Origin: Psilocybe azurescens
Lineage: Eukaryota > Basidiomycota > Agaricomycetes > Agaricales > Agrocybaceae
Assembly: GCA_023853785.1 (NCBI GenBank)
Contig: JAJIRX010000214.1
Location: 1-64,000, forward strand
DNA: 64,000 nt
Direction of reading: 5' to 3'
Part shown: in pieces, positions 55,081-64,000 of the stretch
How the letters are laid out: every line of letters starts with the position of its first letter
How positions within the stretch are numbered: the stretch's first letter is position 1
Program-made: the position numbers and the translations under genes
Notes under the pieces: generated by a model
Database searches by the model: none
What the model was told of the DNA's origin: nothing
What the model saw: only the letters and a program-made list of their open reading frames with translations

Positions 55081-57272
55081 CGATTGGACGAGCGCATGTT
55101 AAACAAATCGATCGTGGACTGTGTACAAACACGACCATCTTGTGTTCGAAAGGTATATAAACCTTTCCCCCCCTTCGATCTCTCTTTCTTCCAAACCACC
55201 ACCATCTCGCTTCTGCCCCGCCCTCACTCAGAGGCGAACAGGTTTTACTCTCGAGTGATATATTCTCTGGACTCGTGTTGCCTTTCTGCAACTCGTACAC
55301 CATGGCGCATACCATTACCAGCATCGTTTCTTTTTCTCGCCATCGTCGGTCTATCAGGAGTGCTTGATCTCGCCCGGTATCATTATTAGAGTAAGTATCC
55401 GTTGTCACCTCATTCATCCTCTTCCATACTAAGTATGTCGCGTATATAGTCACTCAACCTTTAATCGATGGCCATCTACCCTTCGATGAGCCGAAACCAT
55501 TAAACATCGGTTCAAAGCTCGCCATTATTCATGACATAGTCAATGCCCGTCCATCCATTGATCGCCTTTGTACGACGACGCCATTCTTCAACAATGGGCC
55601 TACAACTCGCCATCACTCATGGGCGTTACGTTACAGTAAGTAATAGTTGTCTTCACTCACTTGCAAGGTTAATCATATACGCATATAGTCACCCAAAACG
55701 AAGCGCCCAGTATACAGACTCTGAAAATCATCGGCCATCTGGCTTAGATGTCGGTCGCAATCAGGGTATTTTGTGTGCTTTCGCTGGTCGACTTGGTGGC
55801 TGACTTGTATATAGTGCCGGCATCTGTCATGGTTCCAAAACCTCGGCAGACACTCCGACGCAGTGCGGTTGAGAGATTACTGGTCACGACGATCTTCCTG
55901 AGTTCGCTTCAAAGTTCACAGATTAAATGACCTCTCCCTTCCCAGTTCACTGGGGAGCGGGGTACGTCGATCTTCCTGCTTATACTGCGCAACCTTCATA
56001 GATAATCGCTAGATGACCTTCCTCCAACCGTCAAGTACCTGCGGAGGTTGTGTCCATTGCGACGACATTGACAAAGTGTTCATATGACCAAGTGTATTCT
56101 CATATGCATCACGATCGGTCTACTGGTATCTGTCTGCAGCCCGGCCTGAGTCCTGATTTCAGACGGCTACTCTGAAGGACAACCACTTCTATTAAACATC
56201 GATCTTACCTGATATAGCCGGAATACCGACTATATTCTCATCTCGCCTCTTGCATTCTCACTTGGATCCCAGAAGCACGAGTACACTCCACATTTTTGTA
56301 CTTAACAGCAGCGTATGTAGGCATCCTCTCCGACTTTATCTGCTGCTTGTGCGACAGTCTGGTAATTCTATGAGGGTAAAGCTCAATTTGGGGGTCAAAT
56401 GTAATATGGCCACGTCAAGGCTCACCGGGTCGAAACGATGACTGATTTAAGAACCATATACCAACCCGTATAACTTTTTTCAGAACCTCTATGGTAATAC
56501 GGATACAGTTACAGGCGGCAGTACTAGTAAGTCATCGCTGATATTCGTTTGGATGGTGTTCTGATTATCCTTCTCCTTTTCGAACATCTACATTCTTAGG
56601 TCTACACCATTGGCGTTGCTTGAAATGGCGTCACAGTACTTGCTTGCTCAGCTCCTTTTTGACTATAACACACCTCTTTCCTTCCGACCAGGTCTCGCCG
56701 TTGCCTTTGCCATCCATTTTTTATACTACAGGCTGGAGTGGGTTGCTGATCGTTCCTTGAGTTCTAGTTCTGTATTCCTTCTCATTGACCTACATTCCTA
56801 ATTTTTACTCTGTACAGTACAGACATTCATTTAAATATGTCAACCTAAAAATGAATCCCGTGGTTGCCCTTTATGGACTGTCAGGTCACGTACGTCTAAA
56901 TGTGATAGACCTCTAGCAAAATGTCCACTTTTTGTGAGTATACTATATATTTACTCGCTGTTTTAGGCATTCAAAGGTAACACATAGATTATGCACCCCG
57001 CCGGTGGTCTCGAGACGGTCGCTAATGTATCTGTTGTGCTGTTGGCTTATGTTCCCATTGAAGAATCCAAGAGTCGGGTCAACGGACGATATATCCTATG
57101 TAGTGGTATATCGTATGGGAAACCTAAAGTAAAGTGGCCCGCAGCCTGCCTTCAGAGAACACTGGGATATAGCGAGTCGATATCGATGACAAGACATAGG
57201 AAGCGACTGATCCAGATAAGACAGGCGAACACTGCGAAATCGAAAACTTGAAATCCCAATTGCCCTGGTTGA
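55081..57272. other. No gene supported; possible short spliced transcription unit at its left end
   Basis: A good TATA-like element (GGTATATAAACC, 55151-55162) is followed by a pyrimidine-rich leader. Two similar intron-like segments follow (55391-55449 and 55636-55688), both starting GTAAGTA and ending in ATATAG followed by TCAC. The joined exons give no recognisable protein. The rest (55700-57272) shows only short overlapping reading frames without family resemblance. Confidence 0.35.
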
Positions 57273-59693
57273 CTAGAGAGAGGACATTACCGGTTCTGAC
57301 CACTTGTCCGAACTGCACTGTGAATTCAAGATAAAGATAAGGACAGAGACCCACGGATTGTCAATGTCATGTAATGATACCGGTAATGCGCCCTCCGTTG
57401 CATCGACATCTTCATCTGCTACGTCGTGGTAGGAGTATTCGCTGCGCGCTCGTATCGTACCAGGTGAGTCGTTCAAGTACATGCGTGATAAGGCGTCCGT
57501 GACAACGTTTTCACTTCCAGGGACGTATACGACTTCGAATTCGAAGGAGGATATCTTTTCTAGCCATCTAGCCTGTCGTCCAGACAGGTTTTTCTGATTG
57601 AGTAAGTGAATTAACCCCTTGTGATCCGTTACCCACTTGAATCTGACCCCTTGTAGTATATCTCGATGCCGCAGCATGGTCTCTATGCCTGCAAACATCT
57701 CAATTTCATGGGTTGGATAGTTTTGTTGGGCCGAATTCAACTTAGCTGAGTAGAAGGCTGCAATTTTCGCTGTTTTCCAATCATCTCCCTGACTGACAAG
57801 TCCAGATATTCCTGTGGCACAACCGTCCGTTACCATCCACACTTGTGGTGCATTCTTTGCGTAGTTCAACGGCGTACGATGGTGTTCTCGCGTGTTCCCA
57901 ACAAGACGTTTCACGTCTTCGAACGCTCTTTGTTCTGTATAGGTCCATCGGAAGGGGACTGTGTCGCCGGTGAGTGATGTGAGCGTTCCCATAGGTATTC
58001 TAACACCCGGAACGTCGTCGGCCAGGTATCCTACCGCGCCCAAGAAGCCTCTCAGGAGGTCGCGATTCGTCGGCACCTTCCAATTCACAACGGAATCAAC
58101 TTTATCGCCATACATTCGGATTCCGTTATCGTCAACTATTCGTCCGAGGACCTTCAGTTCTGATTGGAGAAAGCGAAGTTTTCCTTTACTGAGGTACAGT
58201 TTCTCTTTCTTTAGGATGTCTAAGACGATTTTTACATGTTTAATATGTTCCTCAAGAGAATCTGAATAGATTAAGATGTCATCCAAGTACACATCCATGA
58301 ATCTACCGATGTATGGGGAGAACAAGTGATTCATCAGTGTTTGGTAAGTGGCTGGAGCATTACAATCTCCTTGCTGTACTACCAAACTAACCATATTTCC
58401 ATCTGGGGTCGTTACGCCGGTGCGATGTACGTGCGACGGATCTATACGAATTTGTTCATAGGCCGATTTCCCGTCTAACGACGATTTGAAGCGATGGCGA
58501 GCTACCCGCCTTAATATTCCTTCAATATCTGGCAACAGTGAGGTTAACTTATATGTATTTTTATTACGCTCATGCAAATCGAATACAGTACGGAGCTCAG
58601 GCGGCTCGTTTGCTTTCCGGGGCTTCGGAATCAACAACATTGGGACTGTGTTCCCCGACGATGTAATCTTCCATCGTCCCGATTTGAGGTATGCGTCGCG
58701 TTTTTCAGCCCATTGCGCTCGGAATGCTTCAGGACAGCGGGAGGGACGCCAATGGTATGTCTTTGTTTCATCTATCAGTGGTATGGTGTGATTAATGACC
58801 CTTAAAGGTGGCAGTTCCGTCTCGCTTACGTCCTTACATAGTGGTTCCGCGTAACGGCGCAGGGTCTCTCGTGCGACCTCAAGGTCATCGTGTACTGGGT
58901 GTACAGAGTGCACCATTGGCTTGGTGTCTGGTCCCGCCTTCATGGGAAGAGGTACGTCGCTCCCGATTATCACTCGGGCGGGGTTTAACCCAATACAAAC
59001 TGAATGTTCGTACAGAAAAGGCGTGCCCAATATTAAATTGTAGTTGCTTATGTTGGCTATATCAAAGGTACGTTCGCCTTTAATGTTTTGATATTCAAAC
59101 TTGACGGTTGTTGACGCGTTGATTTTAGAACGTGATCCTTGTACGGCTAGTTGCAAGGTGATGGGTTCGTAAAATTTAATTTTCTTTACTTTGAGCTGAT
59201 CTGCGAGTGTGGTAGACATGAAATCTCCCAACGAGCCTGAGTCGATGAGGGCCCGTACGGGCTGTTCATTTATTTTGAGCTTAACAATCACAGGTTTGGG
59301 TAAGAACCTGCGCTTATCCTTTACAGCAGCCGCATTTCGTTGTAACCCTGGGTACGATTTTCTGTCGACTTGGATCCCACACAGACGTCGATACTGCCTG
59401 GTGGATAGTTCCTCAACGTCGTAATCGACGCCCTCGGTATGTTCTCGCTTTTTGGATCTAAAGATGTGATTGACTAGTCCCTTGATTTTAGACCAGGTAC
59501 CTTCCGATGTTCGTACCGCGATTTCGTCGGGTTTGGATGCCTCCAGTTCATCGAGTTTATTCAGCTCGTATGACGTGATCTGGGCTTCATACCAGATACA
59601 CAAGTCAAAGTCTCCATTCTCAAGGTGAGTGACTGGCAATTTGCATTCCAGATCTAGATGTAAGTCTTTCACATCAATTGTTTTAGGGTTCAT
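57273..59693 (-). CDS. Gypsy Pol: aspartic protease, reverse transcriptase, RNase H
   Basis: An 806-codon open frame, the longest in the window. The protease active site is ALIDSGSLGDFM (residues 148-159, DSG in place of the common DTG), with the second conserved part YNLILGTPFL near 218. The reverse transcriptase spans about 285-540: MLLIPKPRK, LRTVFDLHERN, KSSLDGKSAYEQIRID, the catalytic YLDDIL (469-474) and FLGAVGYLADDVPG. RNase H spans about 610-735: MVTDGCATGISG, THEIEMFAGIETM, WVTDHKGLIHLLNQ and TDALSRM. After residue 740 only a short tail remains, and integrase is absent. The enzymes would copy element RNA into DNA in cytoplasmic particles. Without integrase, new copies could not be inserted unless supplied in trans. 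The methionine at 59693 is simply the first of the frame; fusion to Gag by frameshift or readthrough is likely. Confidence 0.9.
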   Translation of the reverse strand: MNPKTIDVKDLHLDLECKLPVTHLENGDFDLCIWYEAQITSYELNKLDELEASKPDEIAVRTSEGTWSKIKGLVNHIFRSKKREHTEGVDYDVEELSTRQYRRLCGIQVDRKSYPGLQRNAAAVKDKRRFLPKPVIVKLKINEQPVRALIDSGSLGDFMSTTLADQLKVKKIKFYEPITLQLAVQGSRSKINASTTVKFEYQNIKGERTFDIANISNYNLILGTPFLYEHSVCIGLNPARVIIGSDVPLPMKAGPDTKPMVHSVHPVHDDLEVARETLRRYAEPLCKDVSETELPPLRVINHTIPLIDETKTYHWRPSRCPEAFRAQWAEKRDAYLKSGRWKITSSGNTVPMLLIPKPRKANEPPELRTVFDLHERNKNTYKLTSLLPDIEGILRRVARHRFKSSLDGKSAYEQIRIDPSHVHRTGVTTPDGNMVSLVVQQGDCNAPATYQTLMNHLFSPYIGRFMDVYLDDILIYSDSLEEHIKHVKIVLDILKKEKLYLSKGKLRFLQSELKVLGRIVDDNGIRMYGDKVDSVVNWKVPTNRDLLRGFLGAVGYLADDVPGVRIPMGTLTSLTGDTVPFRWTYTEQRAFEDVKRLVGNTREHHRTPLNYAKNAPQVWMVTDGCATGISGLVSQGDDWKTAKIAAFYSAKLNSAQQNYPTHEIEMFAGIETMLRHRDILQGVRFKWVTDHKGLIHLLNQKNLSGRQARWLEKISSFEFEVVYVPGSENVVTDALSRMYLNDSPGTIRARSEYSYHDVADEDVDATEGALPVSLHDIDNPWVSVLIFILNSQCSSDKWSEPVMSSL

Positions 59694-60990
59694 GTTATTT
59701 TTGTTACTTGGAAACGTGATTCTTCAGCATTATCGCAACGCGACCCGTTTACAACTGGTGCGTAATTATTCAGCATTGTTTTAGCATAATCTTCTAATGG
59801 GGTGCCGATAATCGTTTCATGGGCGGTTCTATGTTTTAGCCAGTCGTTGGCGATTGCGCAGGGGTCTAACTTGTCCGACTCAATCGCGCATTGCGTTGCA
59901 TACCAGTGCCCGACTGAAAACATATCATATCTCAGCCGGCACACATGGAGGTAAGACTCAATTAATCGCTTTTTATCATAAATGATATACCGATTATCAT
60001 ATCCTTTCTCAACCTTGAATCTAGATTCATCTTTAATCCATGGTTGATTGTCATCCCCAGGATAGGGCGCACATCGATTCAAAATGTGGTCTATCCGTGT
60101 GATGTACGGGTCGAGCGGCTGTCCGGTTCTGCTTGTCAGCACGTCTTGCAGGGTAAGTTCATTTTCTCCATTTTCATCGTGATCTCAATAGTGATTCCGA
60201 CCAATGTCTGCTTCGTAAATGCTTAGGACATGCTTTAGATAATTACTATTGTATAGTTGATTTCGTTCAAGCCGTTTTGTATACCAATCAACTAGATTTA
60301 GGTTGTGATTCTCAAGTAAGGATTTTCGAATGAAAGTTCTCATATTCAGGTCCATATCCTCAATACAGTACATCTCTGTATTATCAACAGGATAGATAGA
60401 GAACCGAGCGTCGTCCTCAGTCATTGGATTAATTGATGGGTAGTTGGTCTGAATTCCGTCCCTAAGTAAATAAGTTGGAATCTCTGTAAATGGTTGCCCA
60501 AATGGCCACCAATTCCGTTTGCAATAAGTGAGGTGCAGGGCTTTCGCCCTCCGTTTTGAATACCATCCTCGTATGTCAAATCTCGAGTTCTCAAGATGAG
60601 ACTTAGGTATGTTAATCCTAAAATTCGTAAGCTCATCTTTGATATGGTACGTGTTTAATTTATTGTGAGACTTTATGACAGTGAATCGGCCGTCTGGCAT
60701 ACGTATTTCATTGGAATAATACTCATCTCCTGGGTATGGTCCCAGAACATTAAGTAAATACGATGCATGCATTGCGAAGGTGTCTCCGAGTGTGTCTCGG
60801 GGGTAGCAACGTATTTCATTAATCCAGGGTGGATTGTTGCTGTCGAAGCTGATGGCGCCTAATGGCAGGTCTTCGAGAACTTCCACAAATTCATCAGAGG
60901 AGTCGGATTTCGTGTCCTCCTCCTGTACGGGCTCAACATTGAATGTTGACATTCCAGGAGGCTTGTTCCCGGTGTGTTTGACCGAGCTCG
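59690..60990 (-). CDS. Gypsy Gag-Pol linker region
   Basis: Two open stretches in one frame (59690-60142, 60185-61012), interrupted around 60150-60180. They contain four similar segments with PGD(D/E) followed by charged residues and (F/R)xV, for example YPGDDNQPWIKDESRFKVEK and YPGDEYYSNEIRMPDGRFTV, each followed by a K/R-rich turn and HLENxxFDxxxWY. The same HLENGDFDLCIWY occurs at the start of pol. It therefore looks like an internally repeated domain of unknown function between nucleocapsid and protease. Confidence 0.6.
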
Positions 60991-62926
60991 CCTGAGGGCA
61001 ATTGCGGGACATGTGTCCCTGCTCATTGCAACGGAAGCATCTTCCACTTGCGATGCGGTCCGCTTTTTCTTTTTCAGATAGGAGGGCCGCGCTTCTCGTT
61101 TTCGATTATCGTAAGGTGTTTTAGAACGATTATTACCTTCTGATTTAAAGAATCTTGGTTTATTTTTGAGAAATCATTGTTTTTATTATGTTTGAATTCC
61201 CGTATGTCACTACTACGTTGAGATCGTGATTCATCTCGGCGCTTATTAGGTCGTTCTCTACGATTATGTGGGTTTGACGACGATTGACGATCTTTATTCG
61301 GACGCCCGACACTCTCGGATATTTCTATGATTTCGGCTTGACTCACAACCTCCCTCCCAAGTGGAGGAATCCGGGTGTAATCCATCGCGCCATAAGCCGC
61401 GTTGAATGTATTCAGCAGCTCCATTCCAAAAGCGGCTCACGAGATCGCTCTCGGTCATTGATCCCATTAGATTAAATTGTTCTTCGAGATAGTAAATGTA
61501 TTCACTAACTCTTCTATTGCCTTGAGTGGCATTTTCAAATTTCCTTCTTATTTTTGTCTGAAATCAATAGGGAAACAGTAGTTAAACAGTCCATCATAGA
61601 ACATAGGTATTGGCATAGTCTCTTCTTGGGTAGCAGCTTTTTGTAAATAGTAATCATATGCTTTTCCTTCTAAGAAGTATGACAAAGCGAGTATTCTACG
61701 CTTTCTTTTGAATCCACTATCTTCTAGGTATGCTTTACTTTCCTTAACAAACCGATGGTAGGCACGCGGGTCGGCGCGGCCATCATAAGTGTTTGGTTTA
61801 AAAGCTTTCCCGCTTGACGTATTTTTAGTCTTGCGATGCCTATTAGTGCGCCTCCTCCTCGATCTCTCGGGTGTCCTATCTGTTGACGAGGAGCTGCTAG
61901 AGTCACTGCTCGAAGGGTCTGATCCTTCCGATTGTGAACTTCCCGATGAGTCTTCGTCTGAAGACGAGCTCGTGGACGAGTGCTCGGACTCCAGCGTTTC
62001 GGATGGGCTCGGTTGCTTCTTGGCTCGGCGCGTCTTCTTGGGCTGTGCGATTTTCAGAGCCGCGCCTAAAAAGACTTGGGATTGACATGAGCCACGGGCC
62101 TAGCCGAAATGGGCAATGGTCCGTTCCTTAAACGATTACGATTGGCCGTATAGTCAAATCTAATCCCTGGAGCAGTAGAGATACTCTCACTAATAATAGG
62201 CGTAGCAGGTACCTTGTTAATTTTATTGGTTATATTAGCCTTCTTGGCTTTCTTTGCTTCCTTGAAAGCCTTCTTCTGGGCCTTGGAGTTTAGCTCTTCT
62301 TTGGGGATTCCAGCATTACCCCCATTCTCGGGGGTCAACGGTTTTCCCTTTATTTTTAGAGGTTCCTTCGCCGAGAGATTGGGACCGTTCTCGGCGAACT
62401 TTCTTATTTCGGCGGGCAATCCGCTCTTTCTCTTCCTTAGTCAAGGAATTCTCGGCTTCTCTAATAACCGAATTTATTTCTGCTGAGCTTTCAATTACTC
62501 GTTTTTAGCATGCATTTTAAATTGTTCAATAGAATTCTTACGGCGCGTAGCCGCCTCATGTCTCTTAGAGCTCTTGCTCTGGACAGTGGTCCATGGACCG
62601 TTTTCATCCTCATCAGATTCCTCAGAAGAAGAAGAGGGTTTATTTATTAAGTTGACTATATCGTCCTGCCCATTGTTGTCATCGTTAATAGAGCCGTTCT
62701 CACTAGATGCCATCCGTTGGTATGCCGGAGGCTGGGTAACGGCATCCCGCTCATCTGCGTATGAGGGAGCGGGAGGTCTCGACGACACGACGTCACTGTA
62801 AGTGCGCCTGGGGATGTGTTCGTCGGCCACGTCCGAATCGGGGTTCGGAAAGACAGGAGATTGCGACCGTTGATCATCCAGATCTACGGCGCGGGAACGG
62901 GAACGGAGGGTATACCTAGGAGCCAT
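60990..62926 (-). pseudogene. Gypsy Gag with zinc knuckle (frameshifted)
   Basis: It starts MAPRYTLRSRSRAVDLDDQR at 62926, typical of basidiomycete gypsy Gag N-termini, with TYSDVVSSRPPAPSY and an acidic serine stretch. The frame stops at 62495, but the next frame continues LIESSAEINSVIREAE and LTKEEKERIARR, so a base is missing there. Downstream are a lysine/alanine-rich segment (KAQKKAFKEAKKAKKANI, 62230-62290), the capsid region in fragments (61420-61760, including EYIYYLEEQFNLMGS) and an RNA-binding part (RRERPNKRRDESRSQRS). The knuckle CFRCNEQGHMSRNC (61000-61041, CX2CX4HX4C) closes it. Several frame changes make the copy non-functional as it stands. Confidence 0.75.
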
Positions 62927-63081
62927 AATATTTAGTTAATAAGGTTTTCAAAGATTTACGTATGGGGTAACAAAAGTTGAAACAAATCAGATGTTTCTGG
63001 TTGATCAGACCAGAAGATACCAGACGTCGAGACAGCGGGGAGAGTTTTTAGATAGAGTGTAGAGGTGTACTGTCAAAAATA

Positions 63082-63448
63082 TGTGACAGGAGTAACTTAT
63101 CGTGACTGCTAGAGTATCGATAGTGTCGTCCTGGCACACGGAAATAGAGGAATAGAATGAAGCTGAGCACTTGATAGACAGGTGTAAGTGTTCTTTGTTC
63201 ACTGGGGGAAATTGGTATCTACTACAGCCTGTATTTATACTGTAAGGAAGAGGTCTAGAACTAAGTAAAAGGGTTTGTGGCTAAGGAGAATAAATAAGGT
63301 ATCTAAGGGAGTGTTTCAGGGAGAATGGATAAGGGAAGAAAAAGGGACGAAGTCGTGTATCAGTCGACGGAATGGAATGTAGTCGAAATGTGAAGATAAG
63401 ATAAAACTATAGATAATCAATGAGTAAGGAGAATACCGGATCGTCACA
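63082..63448 (-). repeat. 5' LTR of the gypsy element (candidate boundaries)
   Basis: On the element strand it begins TGTGACGATCC (at 63448) and ends CTGTCACA (at 63082), giving a TGTGAC/GTCACA terminal inverted hexamer and a length of 367 bp. It contains a promoter-like TATAAATACAGG (complement of 63230-63241). Gag starts about 150 bp downstream. Without a second LTR the right boundary is a best guess; an end near 63023 is also possible. Confidence 0.6.
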
Positions 63449-64000
63449 GTTCCCACCCCTGGCTCCCTGCCTTGTTACTATCACTAATCCCATCCCACTT
63501 GGCCCTTCATCTCCCTTCTGCGTCATTGATCTATTCTATGCCAATACCTTCCTCCCTCTGTTCTGGCGTTATATTTTCATTCTCAGTCATTACCACCATC
63601 GGCATCTTCACTCGGGACTCGTTCGAGGTGAAATAGGAGCAGCTGTTTGAGAGGTAGCAGATGGTGTATGCAGCACTGTCGGCATTGATGGCCATGTTGA
63701 TGTCAGAGGCTGGGTTCTGGGCTCTAACATCTATTTAAAACTATTAAGACAGAGCATACAAACTTGCATAGAAAATTTTGACTCCAGCTAAACTTACGCA
63801 GATTATTTTTCACCATTTAACATATGCAAAAATCTGACCTGTACTTGCATAATATTTTGTGAGCTTCTGCGACACATAGATAGATATTCTGGGAGCCTTA
63901 TGGACCTGGTGGAAATACTTCCAGCCACTTGCATAAAAACTTTATGCCATTTTATTTAAACATGCGAATGTTTTAAATAACTTATGCTAATTGCGAGATA
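63449..64000. other. No gene recognised
   Basis: Pyrimidine-rich then AT-rich sequence. ACTTGCATA occurs at about 63766, 63843 and 63918 (spacing 75-77 bp), suggesting a short tandem or subterminal repeat that may continue beyond the window. Confidence 0.4.

Larger units (their letters stand above)
57273..63448 (-). mobile_element. Ty3/gypsy LTR retrotransposon, 3'-truncated (no integrase, no 3' LTR)
   Basis: In minus-strand order: LTR (63082-63448), gag (about 60990-62926, frameshifted), a linker region and pol (57273-59693) with protease, reverse transcriptase and RNase H. The frame ends shortly after RNase H. No integrase motifs and no second copy of the LTR start (TGTGACGATCCGG on the element strand) are seen down to 56000. 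This is therefore a deletion derivative or a 5'-side remnant rather than a complete element. Confidence 0.85.

Noticed and set aside
56991..57251. 86-codon reading frame next to the gypsy element
   Set aside because: No family resemblance, no intron context, and close to the truncation point; not supported as a gene.

Overview
The window looks like an accessory, transposon-rich region of a filamentous basidiomycete, probably an Agaricomycete. Genes have many short exons with introns of about 40-75 bp. The recognisable families are typical of mushroom-forming fungi: a VPS53 gene, a four-copy F-box cluster, an Agaricomycete-type JmjC protein, CENP-B/pogo transposase debris, a LINE tail and a Ty3/gypsy element. 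I saw no tRNA, rRNA or CRISPR array, and could not name the species.

Layout. 0.5-4.9 kb: a minus-strand JmjC-domain gene with unrecognised sequence upstream. 5.1-6.2 kb: satellite-like array A (units of about 177 bp). 7.9-8.5 kb: LINE tail. 9.2-14.2 kb and 15.5-20.5 kb: two plus-strand paralogues of a large protein resembling the OrsD-type zinc-finger and N-terminal part of fungal telomere-linked helicases, without a helicase. 20.6-31.1 kb: nested transposons. These are a pogo-like element carrying a short TIR element, then a foldback-like element whose right tip is split by a hAT-like element (X), which is itself split by another hAT-like element (Y). 31.1-32.6 kb: a decayed gag gene. 32.5-33.9 kb: array B, the inverse of array A. 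34.1-36.7 kb: an unrecognised multi-exon gene. 37.4-38.4 kb: a ladder of intron-like units. 38.8-39.1 kb: a small hAT-like MITE.

The right third holds four tandem minus-strand F-box gene copies (39.8-41.3, 42.1-43.5, 48.0-50.1 and 52.2-54.1 kb). A plus-strand VPS53 copy with at least two nonsense codons and several frameshifts lies between copies 2 and 3. Copies 3 and 4 sit in a segmental duplication of about 3-3.5 kb with a short near-identical tract. The window ends with a minus-strand Ty3/gypsy element (57.3-63.4 kb) that keeps a long protease-RT-RNase H reading frame but has lost integrase and the distal LTR.

Most protein-coding genes carry single-base frame breaks. Either most are decaying copies in a repeat-rich region, or the assembly has residual indel errors. 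The 806-codon intact pol frame and the nonsense substitutions in VPS53 favour real decay for at least part of it. The strongest novel observations are the symmetric-exon repeat in the second OrsD-like gene, the dimeric organisation of the two inverted satellite arrays, and the foldback/X/Y nest whose insertion order can be read from target duplications.
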